From a virus, in IMG/VR virus record IMGVR_UViG_3300019776_000919, positions 105,714 through 169,713 of that record: 64,000 bases of DNA; one strand, given 5' to 3'. The notes under the pieces are model-generated. The model did not search any database, was not told the origin of the DNA, and saw only the letters and a program-made list of their open reading frames with translations. Below, in pieces: positions 42,472 through 51,223 of this stretch. The position numbers and the translations under genes are program-made. The first letter of the stretch is position 1, and each line of letters opens with the position of its first letter.

Positions 42472-43441
42472 CTATGTCAATACCTTCTATCTCTGTAGGT
42501 ATTTGTATTTGAAAACGATTTAAATAACGTTGGAAAATTGGAGCTGAATAGTCCACCATTGTCGAGGATTTTTTCTCAATAGAATCTGTACAAAATCCGA
42601 ATTTTACCCACTCACTATTAGAACTTTTATTGATGATGGAGAACCCTCTACTATCCATATACCGAGAAATCCAATTAGGCACTTCTCGTCTTGTCCACTC
42701 CCCCTTATACCCTTTATTTAGCAAAAAATACAAAGGCAAGACTGGACTATTAAATCCAGATGCAGACTCCAAGGCATTAAATTCCTCTATGATTCCCCCT
42801 CTGCTTGGGCTGATATCGGGGATTAAGCAAGCCTTTTGCTTATACTCATCCGGAAATGAAAAAAAGTCGCATGGATATCCTTGATACGTGACTGCAATAG
42901 TTTCTGAACTGACGCTCGATTGCGTGATATTAACTCCGTGAGAAATACGACTCATAAAGGAGCTACAAGATCCCGATTTAATTTCTGGTATTCTTACATC
43001 TTGCAGGTTAAGTTTGATAAGGTCAGGGTACATTCTGTTAAATAAATTTTGACCAGAATGTTTTTTATTAAATCTAAATTCAAACTCTTCTAAAAACGCT
43101 TTCGCCAAAGCTTGTAGATAAACCTCGTTATTGGTCAAATAACCTATGTAATAGGTTACTGATTCGTACGGTAAAGGTTTAGGTAGGCCCGGTACATCTT
43201 GTACATTAAAAAGACGAAAGTAGTTCTCCTTGCTTAAACTAAGTGGCCAACTACCGGCAGGCGTACGGCCTTTTACCAAATTCCATCTATATTTAATCAC
43301 CAATAACTGCAAGACGCTAACAATAGAAGATCGGAGAATTGTATCCGATAGGTTTCTAGCGCAGTTTACCGGATTGATAGATGTTACATATAAATTAGGC
43401 CTGAGAGGATATTTAGACCATTTTGGGTGGTTGTTATTCAT
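42458..43441 (-). CDS. Hypothetical protein leading into the array
   Basis: 327 residues. The N-terminal part (NCARNLSDTILRSSIVSVLQLLV) and NNEVYLQALAKAFLEEFEFRFNK faintly recall phage proteins of the pyrimidine-dimer-glycosylase-like group, which open with a CA-x-x-L-x-D pattern. This is a weak resemblance and the expected catalytic residues were not confirmed. Directly upstream of array member n with 14 bases overlap, so co-transcribed. Confidence 0.6.
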   Translation of the reverse strand: MNNNHPKWSKYPLRPNLYVTSINPVNCARNLSDTILRSSIVSVLQLLVIKYRWNLVKGRTPAGSWPLSLSKENYFRLFNVQDVPGLPKPLPYESVTYYIGYLTNNEVYLQALAKAFLEEFEFRFNKKHSGQNLFNRMYPDLIKLNLQDVRIPEIKSGSCSSFMSRISHGVNITQSSVSSETIAVTYQGYPCDFFSFPDEYKQKACLIPDISPSRGGIIEEFNALESASGFNSPVLPLYFLLNKGYKGEWTRREVPNWISRYMDSRGFSIINKSSNSEWVKFGFCTDSIEKKSSTMVDYSAPIFQRYLNRFQIQIPTEIEGIDIDVGT

Positions 43442-43892
43442 TTTCAGACCAATCGTTTCTTTCTATTTCTACTGGCTTGCAGAAAACCTTTAAGATCTTA
43501 GAACTGGTTTTGGCTACAGTAATTGTGCTTATGCAGAGTAAAGACCCAATTCCTAAAACTAGATTAAAGATCAATCCCCCTCGAATCCATTCGGTAAAAA
43601 ACGGACTATATCCGTGAGATGCGAGTATTACTGTCCCTGGATCAATATTGGTTAGTAGGTTAACGTCATACATAAAATAGAATGCTGGCCACAGAAATAA
43701 AGATAAGACCATTCCAATTGCCATAAATAAAAGGACGCCTGCAAGAAAAAACAGTAATACAAAAGCTAATCCTGCCATTGATAAAGAGCCAAACAGACTA
43801 CAAATATTCCATTCCCCATGAGGGAAATCAGAAACTGCAAACTTGCAAACTTTAAACAAGATTGAATTATGTTTTATTACAAAGGGTTTCAT
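43434..43892 (-). CDS. Membrane protein with three predicted helices
   Basis: 152 residues. Hydrophobic segments at about 32-50 (LFGSLSMAGLAFVLLFFLAG), 54-75 (MAIGMVLSLFLWPAFYFMY) and 104-125 (GGLIFNLVLGIGSLLCISTI). The C-terminal tail is acidic. Starts right beside the phosphoesterase gene and overlaps the next by eight bases. No family recognised. Confidence 0.72.
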   Translation of the reverse strand: MKPFVIKHNSILFKVCKFAVSDFPHGEWNICSLFGSLSMAGLAFVLLFFLAGVLLFMAIGMVLSLFLWPAFYFMYDVNLLTNIDPGTVILASHGYSPFFTEWIRGGLIFNLVLGIGSLLCISTITVAKTSSKILKVFCKPVEIERNDWSENE

Positions 43893-44474
43893 TCACATTT
43901 CTCCGGTAGAATTAGATTTGATTCGCTTAGATTTTTCGACGGGGATTTTCAGTAATTTATCCTGTATTTCCGACCATTCGAAAGGTTTCATTTCGTTACA
44001 GTCAACTCCAACATCCATTCTCCTAAGTGCAGGATCAAAAGGCAAAGTGCCATGATGATGCCCGTGAAGGTTGAAAGCCCCATGATGGGATCTATTCCAT
44101 GAAAGCTGTGGGAAGTGAGATAGAGTAACTTCGATCTTCTGTATTTTTATCTCATCAATTCTAAACTTTATAGAAACTGGATTGAAGAATCCGACGATTG
44201 GTACATTGTCGTGATTGCCGGTAATTAGACAAATACGTCCGTTGAATCGACTGAGCCAATGCAGGTATTTTCCCAAAGTTTCTGTATCATTTTTGACGAA
44301 TAAAAAGTCTCCGAGAAAGAAAACATCATCATGAGGCTTAACAATTTTGTTATGAGCTTCAATCAAACCTTCGTTCATTTCATCTACCGATGAAAATGGT
44401 CGATTGCAGTATTTGATGATGTTGGCATGGTTGATGTGATGATCAGATGCAAAGAAAATATTAGGTGTTTTCAT
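43893..44474 (-). CDS. Calcineurin-like metallophosphoesterase (second copy)
   Basis: 193 residues. Opens with FFASDHHINHANIIKYCNRP (Asp and His metal ligands), then FFLGDFLF, ITGNHDN and a GHHHG element at about 137-141. This short form resembles bacterial and phage phosphoesterases with the SDxHxxHxNI start. It hydrolyses a phosphoester of unknown identity. Not closely similar to the 262-1212 protein. First gene of the leftward unit with the membrane protein and the array. Confidence 0.88.
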   Translation of the reverse strand: MKTPNIFFASDHHINHANIIKYCNRPFSSVDEMNEGLIEAHNKIVKPHDDVFFLGDFLFVKNDTETLGKYLHWLSRFNGRICLITGNHDNVPIVGFFNPVSIKFRIDEIKIQKIEVTLSHFPQLSWNRSHHGAFNLHGHHHGTLPFDPALRRMDVGVDCNEMKPFEWSEIQDKLLKIPVEKSKRIKSNSTGEM

Positions 44475-44489
44475 ATATTTAAGTTAGAG

Positions 44490-44516
44490 AAAAAGAGAGG
44501 GGGGCAATCCTCTCTT
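44490..44516 (-). terminator. Rho-independent terminator
   Basis: Minus-strand AAGAGAGG/CCTCTCTT stem, nine-base loop, T-run; ends the adenylosuccinate synthetase gene. Confidence 0.8.
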
Positions 44517-44531
44517 GGGTAGGTTAATTAT

Positions 44532-45833
44532 TTAACCTTTGCGGGAACTGGCAAGGTTACCGATACCACGACCATCAAAGGCTTGTACTTCGTAACCCAA
44601 AATGGTTTCAACATTGGCAAGAATTTCACCAACACGGGTCGCATCAAAATCAATGAACTTGCCATCCACCAACATTTGGTAAACGGCTTGGTTGGAAATC
44701 TGATCGGTACAGCTGACCATCACTTTGACACGGGGCCTGTATTTGGTCCCCAGATACTGAAGATCTTGACTGATTCGCTTGCGAAGACCGGCCCAATCCA
44801 AGTGAGCATACCGGATCGTCCCTTGGTATTTGCCCGGGACGTTTGTCCTGTCTTGGCCAAGGGTCCAATAATCGTCACACTCAACCCCATCCTTCGCCAG
44901 AACAGGCCCTGCCCCGTGGCGAGTGATGTAAGGTCGAGTGACGTACAAAACTTCTTCGATGTCGCAGCCTTCCTCGTCGCACGTCTTCACGACGTTCTGA
45001 AGACCCGTATTGCTGCGGGTCAAATGAGGGAAGTATTCGCCACGATTCTGATCAAGGAGCAGCCCTTGAGCGCCTTCGAAGACCACAAGTTCCGATGTGG
45101 GGAAGAACACGTTGGTATTCTTGATTTCATCAGAGCCAGAAGAAACAATTGTGCCCCGAGTTTCACCCAACCGCATCGTCTTCATGAAAGCATACGGATA
45201 CTTCAGGAACTCGGTCAACGCTTTGGAAAGCACCCGATCAGAAGTCCAATAGCCCAAAGGATCAGGGTTCAAGAAGTCGTTCAAACCACCCTCAAGGTGA
45301 AGTTTTCGGATTTGATTGAGGTAGTACCCTTGAATCTCTCCGGTAAACGACACCAGGTACGAGTCGTTCATCAAGTCTTCGGTATGAAGACCTGGAGCTT
45401 GCTTATTCAGCAAACGGGCCACAGTCTCACCAATACCATATCCGACCGAACCGTGGCGTTTGTCGCCACGTCCCATTTCTTTGACTTGGTTCAACGCAAT
45501 GTCCCAGGGGGACACCACAGGGCATTCAGGGTGGACCCGAATCAAGTTCGGGTGAATACCTTTGTCCACCAGATCGTTGCGCTCAGACCAAGCGTAATGA
45601 GGGTTCACCAAAACGTCCTTGGTATACCAGGTATTTCGGCCAAGCAACGTGCCTGATCCGAAGTTCTGATGGACGTGCCGCACGCCGTTCACGGTGACAG
45701 TATGACCCGCTTGAGAACCACCGTTGAAACGGATCACATCTTTGATTGCTTTTTCATTGCACACCTTGGCGACGGTGGCACCCTTGCCTTCATCACCAAA
45801 ATTGGCACCGATAACTACGATAGCTTTTTGCAT
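44532..45833 (-). CDS. purA: Adenylosuccinate synthetase
   Basis: 433 residues (E. coli PurA has 432) if it starts at the ATG at 45831-45833, which has an AAGGA ribosome site; an upstream TTG is also in frame. GANFGDEGKGA (9-19) is the IMP/GTP-binding P-loop with the catalytic Asp at D14, and NGGSQAGHTV (37-46) holds the catalytic His at H44. It makes adenylosuccinate from IMP, aspartate and GTP, the committed step to AMP. Phage PurZ enzymes of the diaminopurine pathway usually replace that Asp, so this is better called PurA-like, although a PurZ0-type enzyme cannot be excluded. GC-rich, with its own promoter (45865-45890) and terminator. Confidence 0.85.
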   Translation of the reverse strand: MQKAIVVIGANFGDEGKGATVAKVCNEKAIKDVIRFNGGSQAGHTVTVNGVRHVHQNFGSGTLLGRNTWYTKDVLVNPHYAWSERNDLVDKGIHPNLIRVHPECPVVSPWDIALNQVKEMGRGDKRHGSVGYGIGETVARLLNKQAPGLHTEDLMNDSYLVSFTGEIQGYYLNQIRKLHLEGGLNDFLNPDPLGYWTSDRVLSKALTEFLKYPYAFMKTMRLGETRGTIVSSGSDEIKNTNVFFPTSELVVFEGAQGLLLDQNRGEYFPHLTRSNTGLQNVVKTCDEEGCDIEEVLYVTRPYITRHGAGPVLAKDGVECDDYWTLGQDRTNVPGKYQGTIRYAHLDWAGLRKRISQDLQYLGTKYRPRVKVMVSCTDQISNQAVYQMLVDGKFIDFDATRVGEILANVETILGYEVQAFDGRGIGNLASSRKG

Positions 45834-45864
45834 GTTCCTTGCCCTCAATAAGGATGGTTGATTA

Positions 45865-45890
45865 CACTATTCTTATACCATTTTTGAACA
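45865..45890 (-). promoter_or_regulatory. Extended -10 promoter
   Basis: Minus strand TTGTTCAAAAATGGTATAAGAATAGTGT: the TTGT/TGGTATAAG/ATAGT pattern, about 30 bases before the synthetase start. Confidence 0.7.
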
Positions 45891-45905
45891 ACTGAATTGA
45901 AACTA

Positions 45906-45931
45906 AAAAAGAGGGATAAACCCTCTTTTAC
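45906..45931 (-). terminator. Rho-independent terminator
   Basis: Minus-strand AAAAGAGGG/CCCTCTTTT stem with a five-base loop and T-run, ending the vWA gene. Confidence 0.85.
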
Positions 45932-45956
45932 CTTTGGTCGTCAAGACCTTCAGGTT

Positions 45957-46889
45957 TTACAGCCGAACCAGACCAGAGGTTGAATTGGCAACCAAGCCGG
46001 TGAGATTGCGGACGGCGTTGCTGACCACGACAGCGGTATCGGATGCCCAGCTCTTGATGACAGATGCCGTGTCTTCACCGGCCACGATTTGCATGGTCGA
46101 AACGATGATTTCCGGCAGCTTCTTGTAGTCCGACACGGGGATTGCACGTTGCCCAAGAACCGATTGCCAGGAATCCTTCACGTTCTTTCCGTCGTACCGC
46201 ATTGCTTGCCCTTCTTCAATGATCATGTGGAAGACGTGGTACTTGTTGGCCAGGTTCTCCAAAAGCTCCTTGTTGGTAGCGACGGGCTCTTGGCGATTGC
46301 CATAAACCCGGATCAAATCTTCAGCGGTCAAGTCCGGCGGACAGCGTTCATCACCGAAGGTGAAAATGAAACCCTTGCGGTTGTCCTTTTCAAACGCATC
46401 GGCTGAGGTGTGGTAGGCCGCAAAGTGCCAGGGCAGGTTGTAGCTTTCAAAGCTATTCCCGCCGCCGCAACCTTCAACCCACAGCTTACCCAGTTGATCG
46501 ACAATTTTCATGTCGGTTTCAAACTGCGAGGCTTGAAGAGGGGCAGTGTCACAGAGCACGTCGCCAATGCCCATGAACATCAGGTGCGGGTCAGAGACAG
46601 GCTTGCGGTCGATGACCTCTTTCAACAGAATGCCGAGACCTTCTTTGGCGATTTCCAAAGCGATGCTGCCCATGCTGCCGGTCACGTCCAGAGCAAAGAT
46701 GCAGGGGGTCGATTTCGGATTGCCGTCCGAGTTGCGAGACTCACGCACCATGAAAGTCTTCGGGTCCAGGTACGGGTCCAAAGACCGGGCTTTGAATGCA
46801 TCCTGGGCCGTAGCAGCCTTGGCGTAGGTTGTTGCTGAAACCGTACGGTATGCGGCAAAGTCGAATGCACTGGTGGAAGTTGATCCCAT
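45957..46889 (-). CDS. von Willebrand A-domain protein
   Basis: 310 residues with an AAGGAAAA ribosome site. The metal-ion-dependent adhesion motif is DVTGSMG (D68, T70, S72), followed by helix and strands FMGIGDVLCD, a Gly-rich GCGGGNSF and GFIFTFGDE. vWA proteins bind partner proteins through a metal ion. In bacterial TerY-like systems vWA genes stand near kinases and phosphatases; here a J-domain/kinase-like gene and a receiver-like gene lie downstream-to-upstream in the same cluster. GC-rich. Function in the phage unknown. Confidence 0.85.
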   Translation of the reverse strand: MGSTSTSAFDFAAYRTVSATTYAKAATAQDAFKARSLDPYLDPKTFMVRESRNSDGNPKSTPCIFALDVTGSMGSIALEIAKEGLGILLKEVIDRKPVSDPHLMFMGIGDVLCDTAPLQASQFETDMKIVDQLGKLWVEGCGGGNSFESYNLPWHFAAYHTSADAFEKDNRKGFIFTFGDERCPPDLTAEDLIRVYGNRQEPVATNKELLENLANKYHVFHMIIEEGQAMRYDGKNVKDSWQSVLGQRAIPVSDYKKLPEIIVSTMQIVAGEDTASVIKSWASDTAVVVSNAVRNLTGLVANSTSGLVRL

Positions 46890-46902
46890 TTCTTTTCCTT
46901 TT

Positions 46903-47127
46903 TTACGTCAAATTGACGATTTGTATGGCGTGTATACGATTACCATACTCAGATTGAGGGGTTAATTTTTCTCCGTGATCTTCGGACAAAACCCCATTTT
47001 TATCTTGAAGTACTGTTATATACTCAAGATACACGTTGGAGTAGATATGACTATTTCTAGAGCATACTACTACCAGGTCACTGTCATCTGCTTGTTCCAG
47101 CAACTTCCTGAGTTGCCCAACGTTCAT
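46903..47127 (-). CDS. Small hypothetical protein
   Basis: 74 residues from ATG at 47125-47127, starting MNVGQLRKLLEQADDSDLVVV, a pattern often seen in short phage and bacterial proteins (helix, then strand with DS/D-L-x-V). The end has IHAIQIVNL. Start shares one base with the receiver-like gene stop. No assigned function. Confidence 0.72.
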   Translation of the reverse strand: MNVGQLRKLLEQADDSDLVVVCSRNSHIYSNVYLEYITVLQDKNGVLSEDHGEKLTPQSEYGNRIHAIQIVNLT

Positions 47128-47450
47128 CAGGGTTCCTTTACGAAGTTGATCGGGTTCAGTTGAACATAGCCATGTGCCAATAAGGCATTGGCCATGTTTT
47201 GCTTTCCAACTGGGTTGGAAGTAACGAGTTGAACATTGCGAGGTATTAGTCCACGCTCCAGACCCTGCTTCAAAATCTCATATCCGTTGTGGGCAGGGTT
47301 TTCTTCACCCAAATCGTGATCCAAACACAAGTGAGTCCAACCACCTTTTGCCAAGGCTTCAAGCCCAGCATCAAAAGTTCTGGCAATGAAGTCACAGTTC
47401 AAATCCCGGATGTCATCTATCAACAACCAATTTTGTATTTCTTTGTTCAT
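47127..47450 (-). CDS. Receiver-like domain protein (cREC type)
   Basis: 107 residues. WLLIDDIRD (8-16) and LCLDHDLGE (41-49), then NGYEILKQ, match the receiver fold of the cyclic-phosphate-processing cREC group described from comparative genomics. The Asp residues could bind a metal and act on a phosphate substrate. Classic phosphoacceptor use is not certain. Six bases separate it from the upstream gene. Confidence 0.75.
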   Translation of the reverse strand: MNKEIQNWLLIDDIRDLNCDFIARTFDAGLEALAKGGWTHLCLDHDLGEENPAHNGYEILKQGLERGLIPRNVQLVTSNPVGKQNMANALLAHGYVQLNPINFVKEP

Positions 47451-47455
47451 CGAGC

Positions 47456-47827
47456 TTATCTCTTTCCTTTTACAATACCTTGAAACCTGCTACTAGGTAC
47501 TGCAGTGAAGGGGCTTTGATATTTCCGTTTATACCCCAGTTCCAGGATACAACTAAAGATCCTAGACCGTGCTTTTTGAAAAGCTTCTTTTTCAGATTCC
47601 TCCAACGGCACATCTGAATGCAGTGTTATCTGCGTCGCCTTTCCATCTTTACCGGCTGTTTGTTCTGTCAGTACTTCAACTACTTCCTTGACCGATGAGT
47701 TCGAAATGTCGAACGAGGTTAAATAATTGATAACCGTAGAGCTTCGGGTTGAGATGTGTAATCCATCACCCAGGTTCTCAGCGGTTTCTTTTTGGAAACT
47801 CATTCGAATTATCAATTTTTTATTCAT
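47456..47827 (-). CDS. Hypothetical protein
   Basis: 123 residues from ATG at 47825-47827. Mixed alpha/beta; opens with a strand (KKLIIRMSFQKE) and ends in a basic tail (SRFQGIVKGKR). No family recognised. Leads the unit with the receiver-like gene and has a TGGTATAAG promoter directly upstream. Confidence 0.7.
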   Translation of the reverse strand: MNKKLIIRMSFQKETAENLGDGLHISTRSSTVINYLTSFDISNSSVKEVVEVLTEQTAGKDGKATQITLHSDVPLEESEKEAFQKARSRIFSCILELGYKRKYQSPFTAVPSSRFQGIVKGKR

Positions 47828-47862
47828 GGTTTAAGCTAAGTAAGAATAGCTGACATATTGTC

Positions 47863-47890
47863 TATACTATTCTTATACCATAAATTACAA
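47863..47890 (-). promoter_or_regulatory. Extended -10 promoter
   Basis: Minus strand TTGTAATTTATGGTATAAGAATAGTATAGA: complete TTGTAAT block, TGGTATAAG core and ATAGT tail, the best match of the family, before 47827. Confidence 0.75.
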
Positions 47891-47903
47891 CGTTATTGAT
47901 TAC

Positions 47904-48965
47904 TCAATAAACATCGGTTTCGGTAAGAGTCAAAGTTTCCCAACGAGGGGTTCCGTATGAACTCCGCTTAACTTTTTCCCACTCTTTAAAAGCCTCGATA
48001 GCGTCTTCCTGTGCGGGTGATATTGCCCAAGTTATAAATGCATCGGGGATATCGGGATTCAAGCGAAGTTTTACCCCGTGAATGTCCCCTAGCAATTCCC
48101 GGCCCAAAGCCTTGATCATCTCAAGCACATGCTTGATAGAAGCTTTCTTTTCAACCAGTAGGCTCGGACAAATCTTTGCAGTTCTTGCAGGAATAGCTAG
48201 AGGCTTTTCCCCGATGCCTCGACTATACTGCCACCCGCCCTCCAGAATAACCCCGTGGGTTTTCGGGTTTATGAGAATTGTTCCCGGAGAGATATCCAGG
48301 TTCAAAACTTTTCGAATCTGCATCAAGCAAGCCAAGCTATGCAGCCTTGACATAATCCAAACCACATGTTTCGGGTCCAGCTTACGTTTCTCCAAAACGT
48401 GATTCAATGCCAAAGTGGCCCTATCTTTTGGAAGAATGCTGAGCACGCCCCCGTTTTCCAGTACTCGGAATTCCGTCTGCAACCTTGAAGCGATGTACAG
48501 ATTTTCATCCGAAGCCATTTCCGGGGGTAGCGGAGTAGACCAAAATTTCAAGTTTTTCTTGGCTTGTTCAACCAAGTCAAGATTATCTCTGGTAAATTCA
48601 GACCAGACATAATACTTGCCCATGTAACGAATACAAGCCCCGCCTTGATCATCTGATTTCAAAAACGACACTTCTAAGAAGCTGGTGGGCGTCGAAAAAG
48701 ATTTGTAGTTATCTCCCCCCCAAACCCCGGCATTGATGTGCGTTTCCGCCAAATCCTTCAACTGCTTGATGTGCTCGAAAACTTTTGTAGCGAAAACTTT
48801 ATCGTTTTCCGATGCGTGTTTGTCAGGATGCCATTTGCTAGACAACCTCCGCCATACCTGCGTTGTCTGAGATTGAGAATTAGGGAACATCATGTAATAA
48901 AACTTGATGTCGAGTACTTGATTTCCGTTAAGGGAAAGAATTTGTTCCGGAGTCAAAGTCAGCAT
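47904..48965 (-). CDS. J-domain protein with degenerate kinase-like region
   Basis: 353 residues. Residues about 20-75 fit a J domain with the HPD tripeptide at 46-48 (WHPDKHASEND), the site that stimulates Hsp70/DnaK ATPase. Further on, MSRLHSLACLMQIRKVLNLD followed by ISPGTILINPKTHGVILEGGW (about 205-245) resembles protein kinase subdomains VIb-VII, with D224 in the catalytic loop but Thr for the Asn and EGG for DFG, so probably a pseudokinase. It would link DnaK recruitment to a phosphate-signalling-like protein. In a leftward cluster with vWA, receiver-like and nucleotidyltransferase genes. Confidence 0.72.
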   Translation of the reverse strand: MLTLTPEQILSLNGNQVLDIKFYYMMFPNSQSQTTQVWRRLSSKWHPDKHASENDKVFATKVFEHIKQLKDLAETHINAGVWGGDNYKSFSTPTSFLEVSFLKSDDQGGACIRYMGKYYVWSEFTRDNLDLVEQAKKNLKFWSTPLPPEMASDENLYIASRLQTEFRVLENGGVLSILPKDRATLALNHVLEKRKLDPKHVVWIMSRLHSLACLMQIRKVLNLDISPGTILINPKTHGVILEGGWQYSRGIGEKPLAIPARTAKICPSLLVEKKASIKHVLEMIKALGRELLGDIHGVKLRLNPDIPDAFITWAISPAQEDAIEAFKEWEKVKRSSYGTPRWETLTLTETDVY

Positions 48966-49066
48966 GATGAATACTGGTTTAAACGCGTTTTAATCGATTT
49001 AAATAAGCAAGAAGCACCGACCCCTTGCTTTTTAATTTGGCTACAGCCCAGGCCCTGTAAAAGGCT

Positions 49067-50131
49067 TTACGGAGATTTGGGAGGAGTCTCTTCCTTTACC
49101 GTTTCTTTGATCAAATCTTCTTGCTGCTTAAAACCCAAATACACCAAGTTCAGACCTGATTGGTAGACAGAGGCCTTACGGATGGTCTTGAGGTAAGGCA
49201 ACTCGGGTTTAGGCTCCAGGGCCGAAGTTGTAGAGGTGTGCGCAGCAAGGATGCAGTTGGTAAGAATCTTTTTGAAGGATTCAGTAAGAATTACGAGCCC
49301 GTCTCTTACTGCAGTGATTGCACTGTCCGGAATTTGCAAAACACCACATCCAGACATGTAGTTTTCGGTCAATTCGGTGAGACTGAAGGTAGTGTCTTCG
49401 CTGATCTGAATCAGCTTAGGTTCTGGAAGAGAGATGTATGCATTTGATTTCACTGCGACTTCTATGGAATCAATTGCAAGTTTGACACCCCCTCGTTTAT
49501 GAAAGTTATCCAAGTGGGAACAGCAAGAAAACCCGAAATAAACGATGTAAATATTCTTTGTTGGGGTGAATTTTCGAACTTGCACTGCAATGGTAAATCC
49601 GCCTCTCGAAGAGGTGTCATACCCAAGGGTCATCAGGCGGGAAATATCCCCGGTTTTTAATGAATTACCAAGTTGATCGAAGAAGTAACTAAACAAGTCC
49701 CCTTGCTCTTCTTTCCGGGGACGCTCTGAGGGATTCCAACTCAAATCCAAGTTGCGGAAATGTTGAATGAGAAACCGGTCTCGATCAGGGTGCGGGGTTA
49801 CCACCTCTTTTACCGGAGTTTTTTTCTTGGCTGTGTAGATGATCCCTGGAGAGAGAATCTCTTCAACCTCTTTGTCGAAGCTAACTTGCAGATTTTCCAT
49901 CAAAGCAAACAGGTTAGCTTGCTCCCCAAGTAGGTAATTTTTACCACTCTCCAGTTTAACAATTCCTGGACGAGAGCCCTTTTCCGGTTGGTGAGCAACC
50001 ACTTTCTTGTAAAGAGTCCCTACTTCTCCCCCGCTTTGGAGAATAAAGATTTCATTGGGGTTCCCGCCTTTAACCCGGTAGAATGCATAGTTACGAAACA
50101 GGCCACGGACGTTTAATTTTTCGATGTTCAT
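49067..50131 (-). CDS. Hypothetical protein
   Basis: 354 residues from ATG at 50129-50131. Mixed alpha/beta with basic linker (KKKTPVKEVV) at about 103. No known motif. It lies directly downstream of the nucleotidyltransferase (two bases apart) and ahead of the J-domain gene, so the three may act together. Confidence 0.72.
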   Translation of the reverse strand: MNIEKLNVRGLFRNYAFYRVKGGNPNEIFILQSGGEVGTLYKKVVAHQPEKGSRPGIVKLESGKNYLLGEQANLFALMENLQVSFDKEVEEILSPGIIYTAKKKTPVKEVVTPHPDRDRFLIQHFRNLDLSWNPSERPRKEEQGDLFSYFFDQLGNSLKTGDISRLMTLGYDTSSRGGFTIAVQVRKFTPTKNIYIVYFGFSCCSHLDNFHKRGGVKLAIDSIEVAVKSNAYISLPEPKLIQISEDTTFSLTELTENYMSGCGVLQIPDSAITAVRDGLVILTESFKKILTNCILAAHTSTTSALEPKPELPYLKTIRKASVYQSGLNLVYLGFKQQEDLIKETVKEETPPKSP

Positions 50132-50133
50132 GA

Positions 50134-51213
50134 TTAAAGAGATTTCAGATGTTGATAGAAATAGAGCGCATTCCTTGCTAGGAATTCGCTTGAATTATTG
50201 CGGGAAGTAGTTCGCAACGTGTCTAGGTTAGGAGATGAATTTATCAACCCTTCTACCTCCGACATTAAATCTTCCGCCATTTTAATGGCAACAACCGGCT
50301 CTATTTTGCCAGTCTTTATATCCAGAAGAATCTTTGATTCTGTCATTGGATACGTGACATATCCTTTCAGCAGGATTTCCTTTGCTTGCAAGACTAATCG
50401 ATAAGAATGCAAGGCATGTTTAGAGTCAAAACCATTTTCTAAAGCTGCATGGGATCTGCCAGCATAGGTCCTGGTTAAAGCTTCCAGCATTCTATATAGA
50501 TTGTCAAAACTGGATTTTTTATTTACGGGCTTTTCATAAACCAAGAAATGGGATTTATCTTCTGCCATCGGTAATTTGTGAGTTACCGCAAGGGAGTTGA
50601 AAAAATCCTCAGGCATTGAGGCATGCACATTAGAAATCGATTTTCTATTGGCATCCATCCACGCCATCATTTCTTTGAATTTCTGAAGTCGAAGCAGTCT
50701 TTTACCAGTCGATTCTAGGCTTTTCTTGGAGAACGCAATCATGGGGGCTAGATCTATGGCAGTAACCGCTTCCCCGAACCTATTCAAAAAATCTATTGTC
50801 AAGGCCCCTTTTTTAAATCTAGAATCGAATTGTTTCGCATCATGTCGACTCTTGATAAAAGACATTGTCTCAATATTTTGAATAATTCCCCGTAAATATC
50901 CGTCCAGTAGAAATGGTAAACTTACAAAAGTTACTTCGATTGTGTTCTTGTCAGACGGTTTAGATATGCCTTCCCCAGTATTCTGAATAGAACCATCTAC
51001 GTTATAACGCCTACTATTAATTTCAGGTATGTTGCCGACTGCGATCTCTTCCAATCGAGGCATATAAACAGCAACAAAGTCCCAGTCACTATCTTCAGTA
51101 TTTGTTCCGTACATTCTGCTACCAAACGGCGTAAGCATAAGAATGTCCGGATGAACTTGATTCAGATTAGTCACCAATAATTCAGTGACTCCCTCTGGGT
51201 TAAATAAAAGCAT
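50134..51213 (-). CDS. Nucleotidyltransferase
   Basis: 359 residues. GSRMYGTNTEDSDWDF (31-46) is the GSxxxG...D-x-D pattern of the polymerase-beta-like nucleotidyltransferase fold (D43, D45 bind metal); it is the type seen in the RlaP/YcgL-like group. It would transfer a nucleotide to RNA, protein or a small molecule. The rest is helical, with conserved-looking AYAGRSHAAL. Has its own promoter (51224-51250). Substrate unknown; related enzymes occur in defence systems, and that is only a possibility here. Confidence 0.8.
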   Translation of the reverse strand: MLLFNPEGVTELLVTNLNQVHPDILMLTPFGSRMYGTNTEDSDWDFVAVYMPRLEEIAVGNIPEINSRRYNVDGSIQNTGEGISKPSDKNTIEVTFVSLPFLLDGYLRGIIQNIETMSFIKSRHDAKQFDSRFKKGALTIDFLNRFGEAVTAIDLAPMIAFSKKSLESTGKRLLRLQKFKEMMAWMDANRKSISNVHASMPEDFFNSLAVTHKLPMAEDKSHFLVYEKPVNKKSSFDNLYRMLEALTRTYAGRSHAALENGFDSKHALHSYRLVLQAKEILLKGYVTYPMTESKILLDIKTGKIEPVVAIKMAEDLMSEVEGLINSSPNLDTLRTTSRNNSSEFLARNALYFYQHLKSL

Positions 51214-51223
51214 AAGCTTCCTT

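Noticed and set aside
44532-45833. Call as PurZ of a Z-genome (diaminopurine) phage
   Set aside because: The catalytic Asp normally lost in PurZ is present and no MazZ, DatZ or DpoZ partner is seen in the window.
45934-46838. Long rightward frames opposite the vWA and synthetase genes
   Set aside because: They are shadows of GC-rich genes on the other strand; motifs exist only in the leftward frames.
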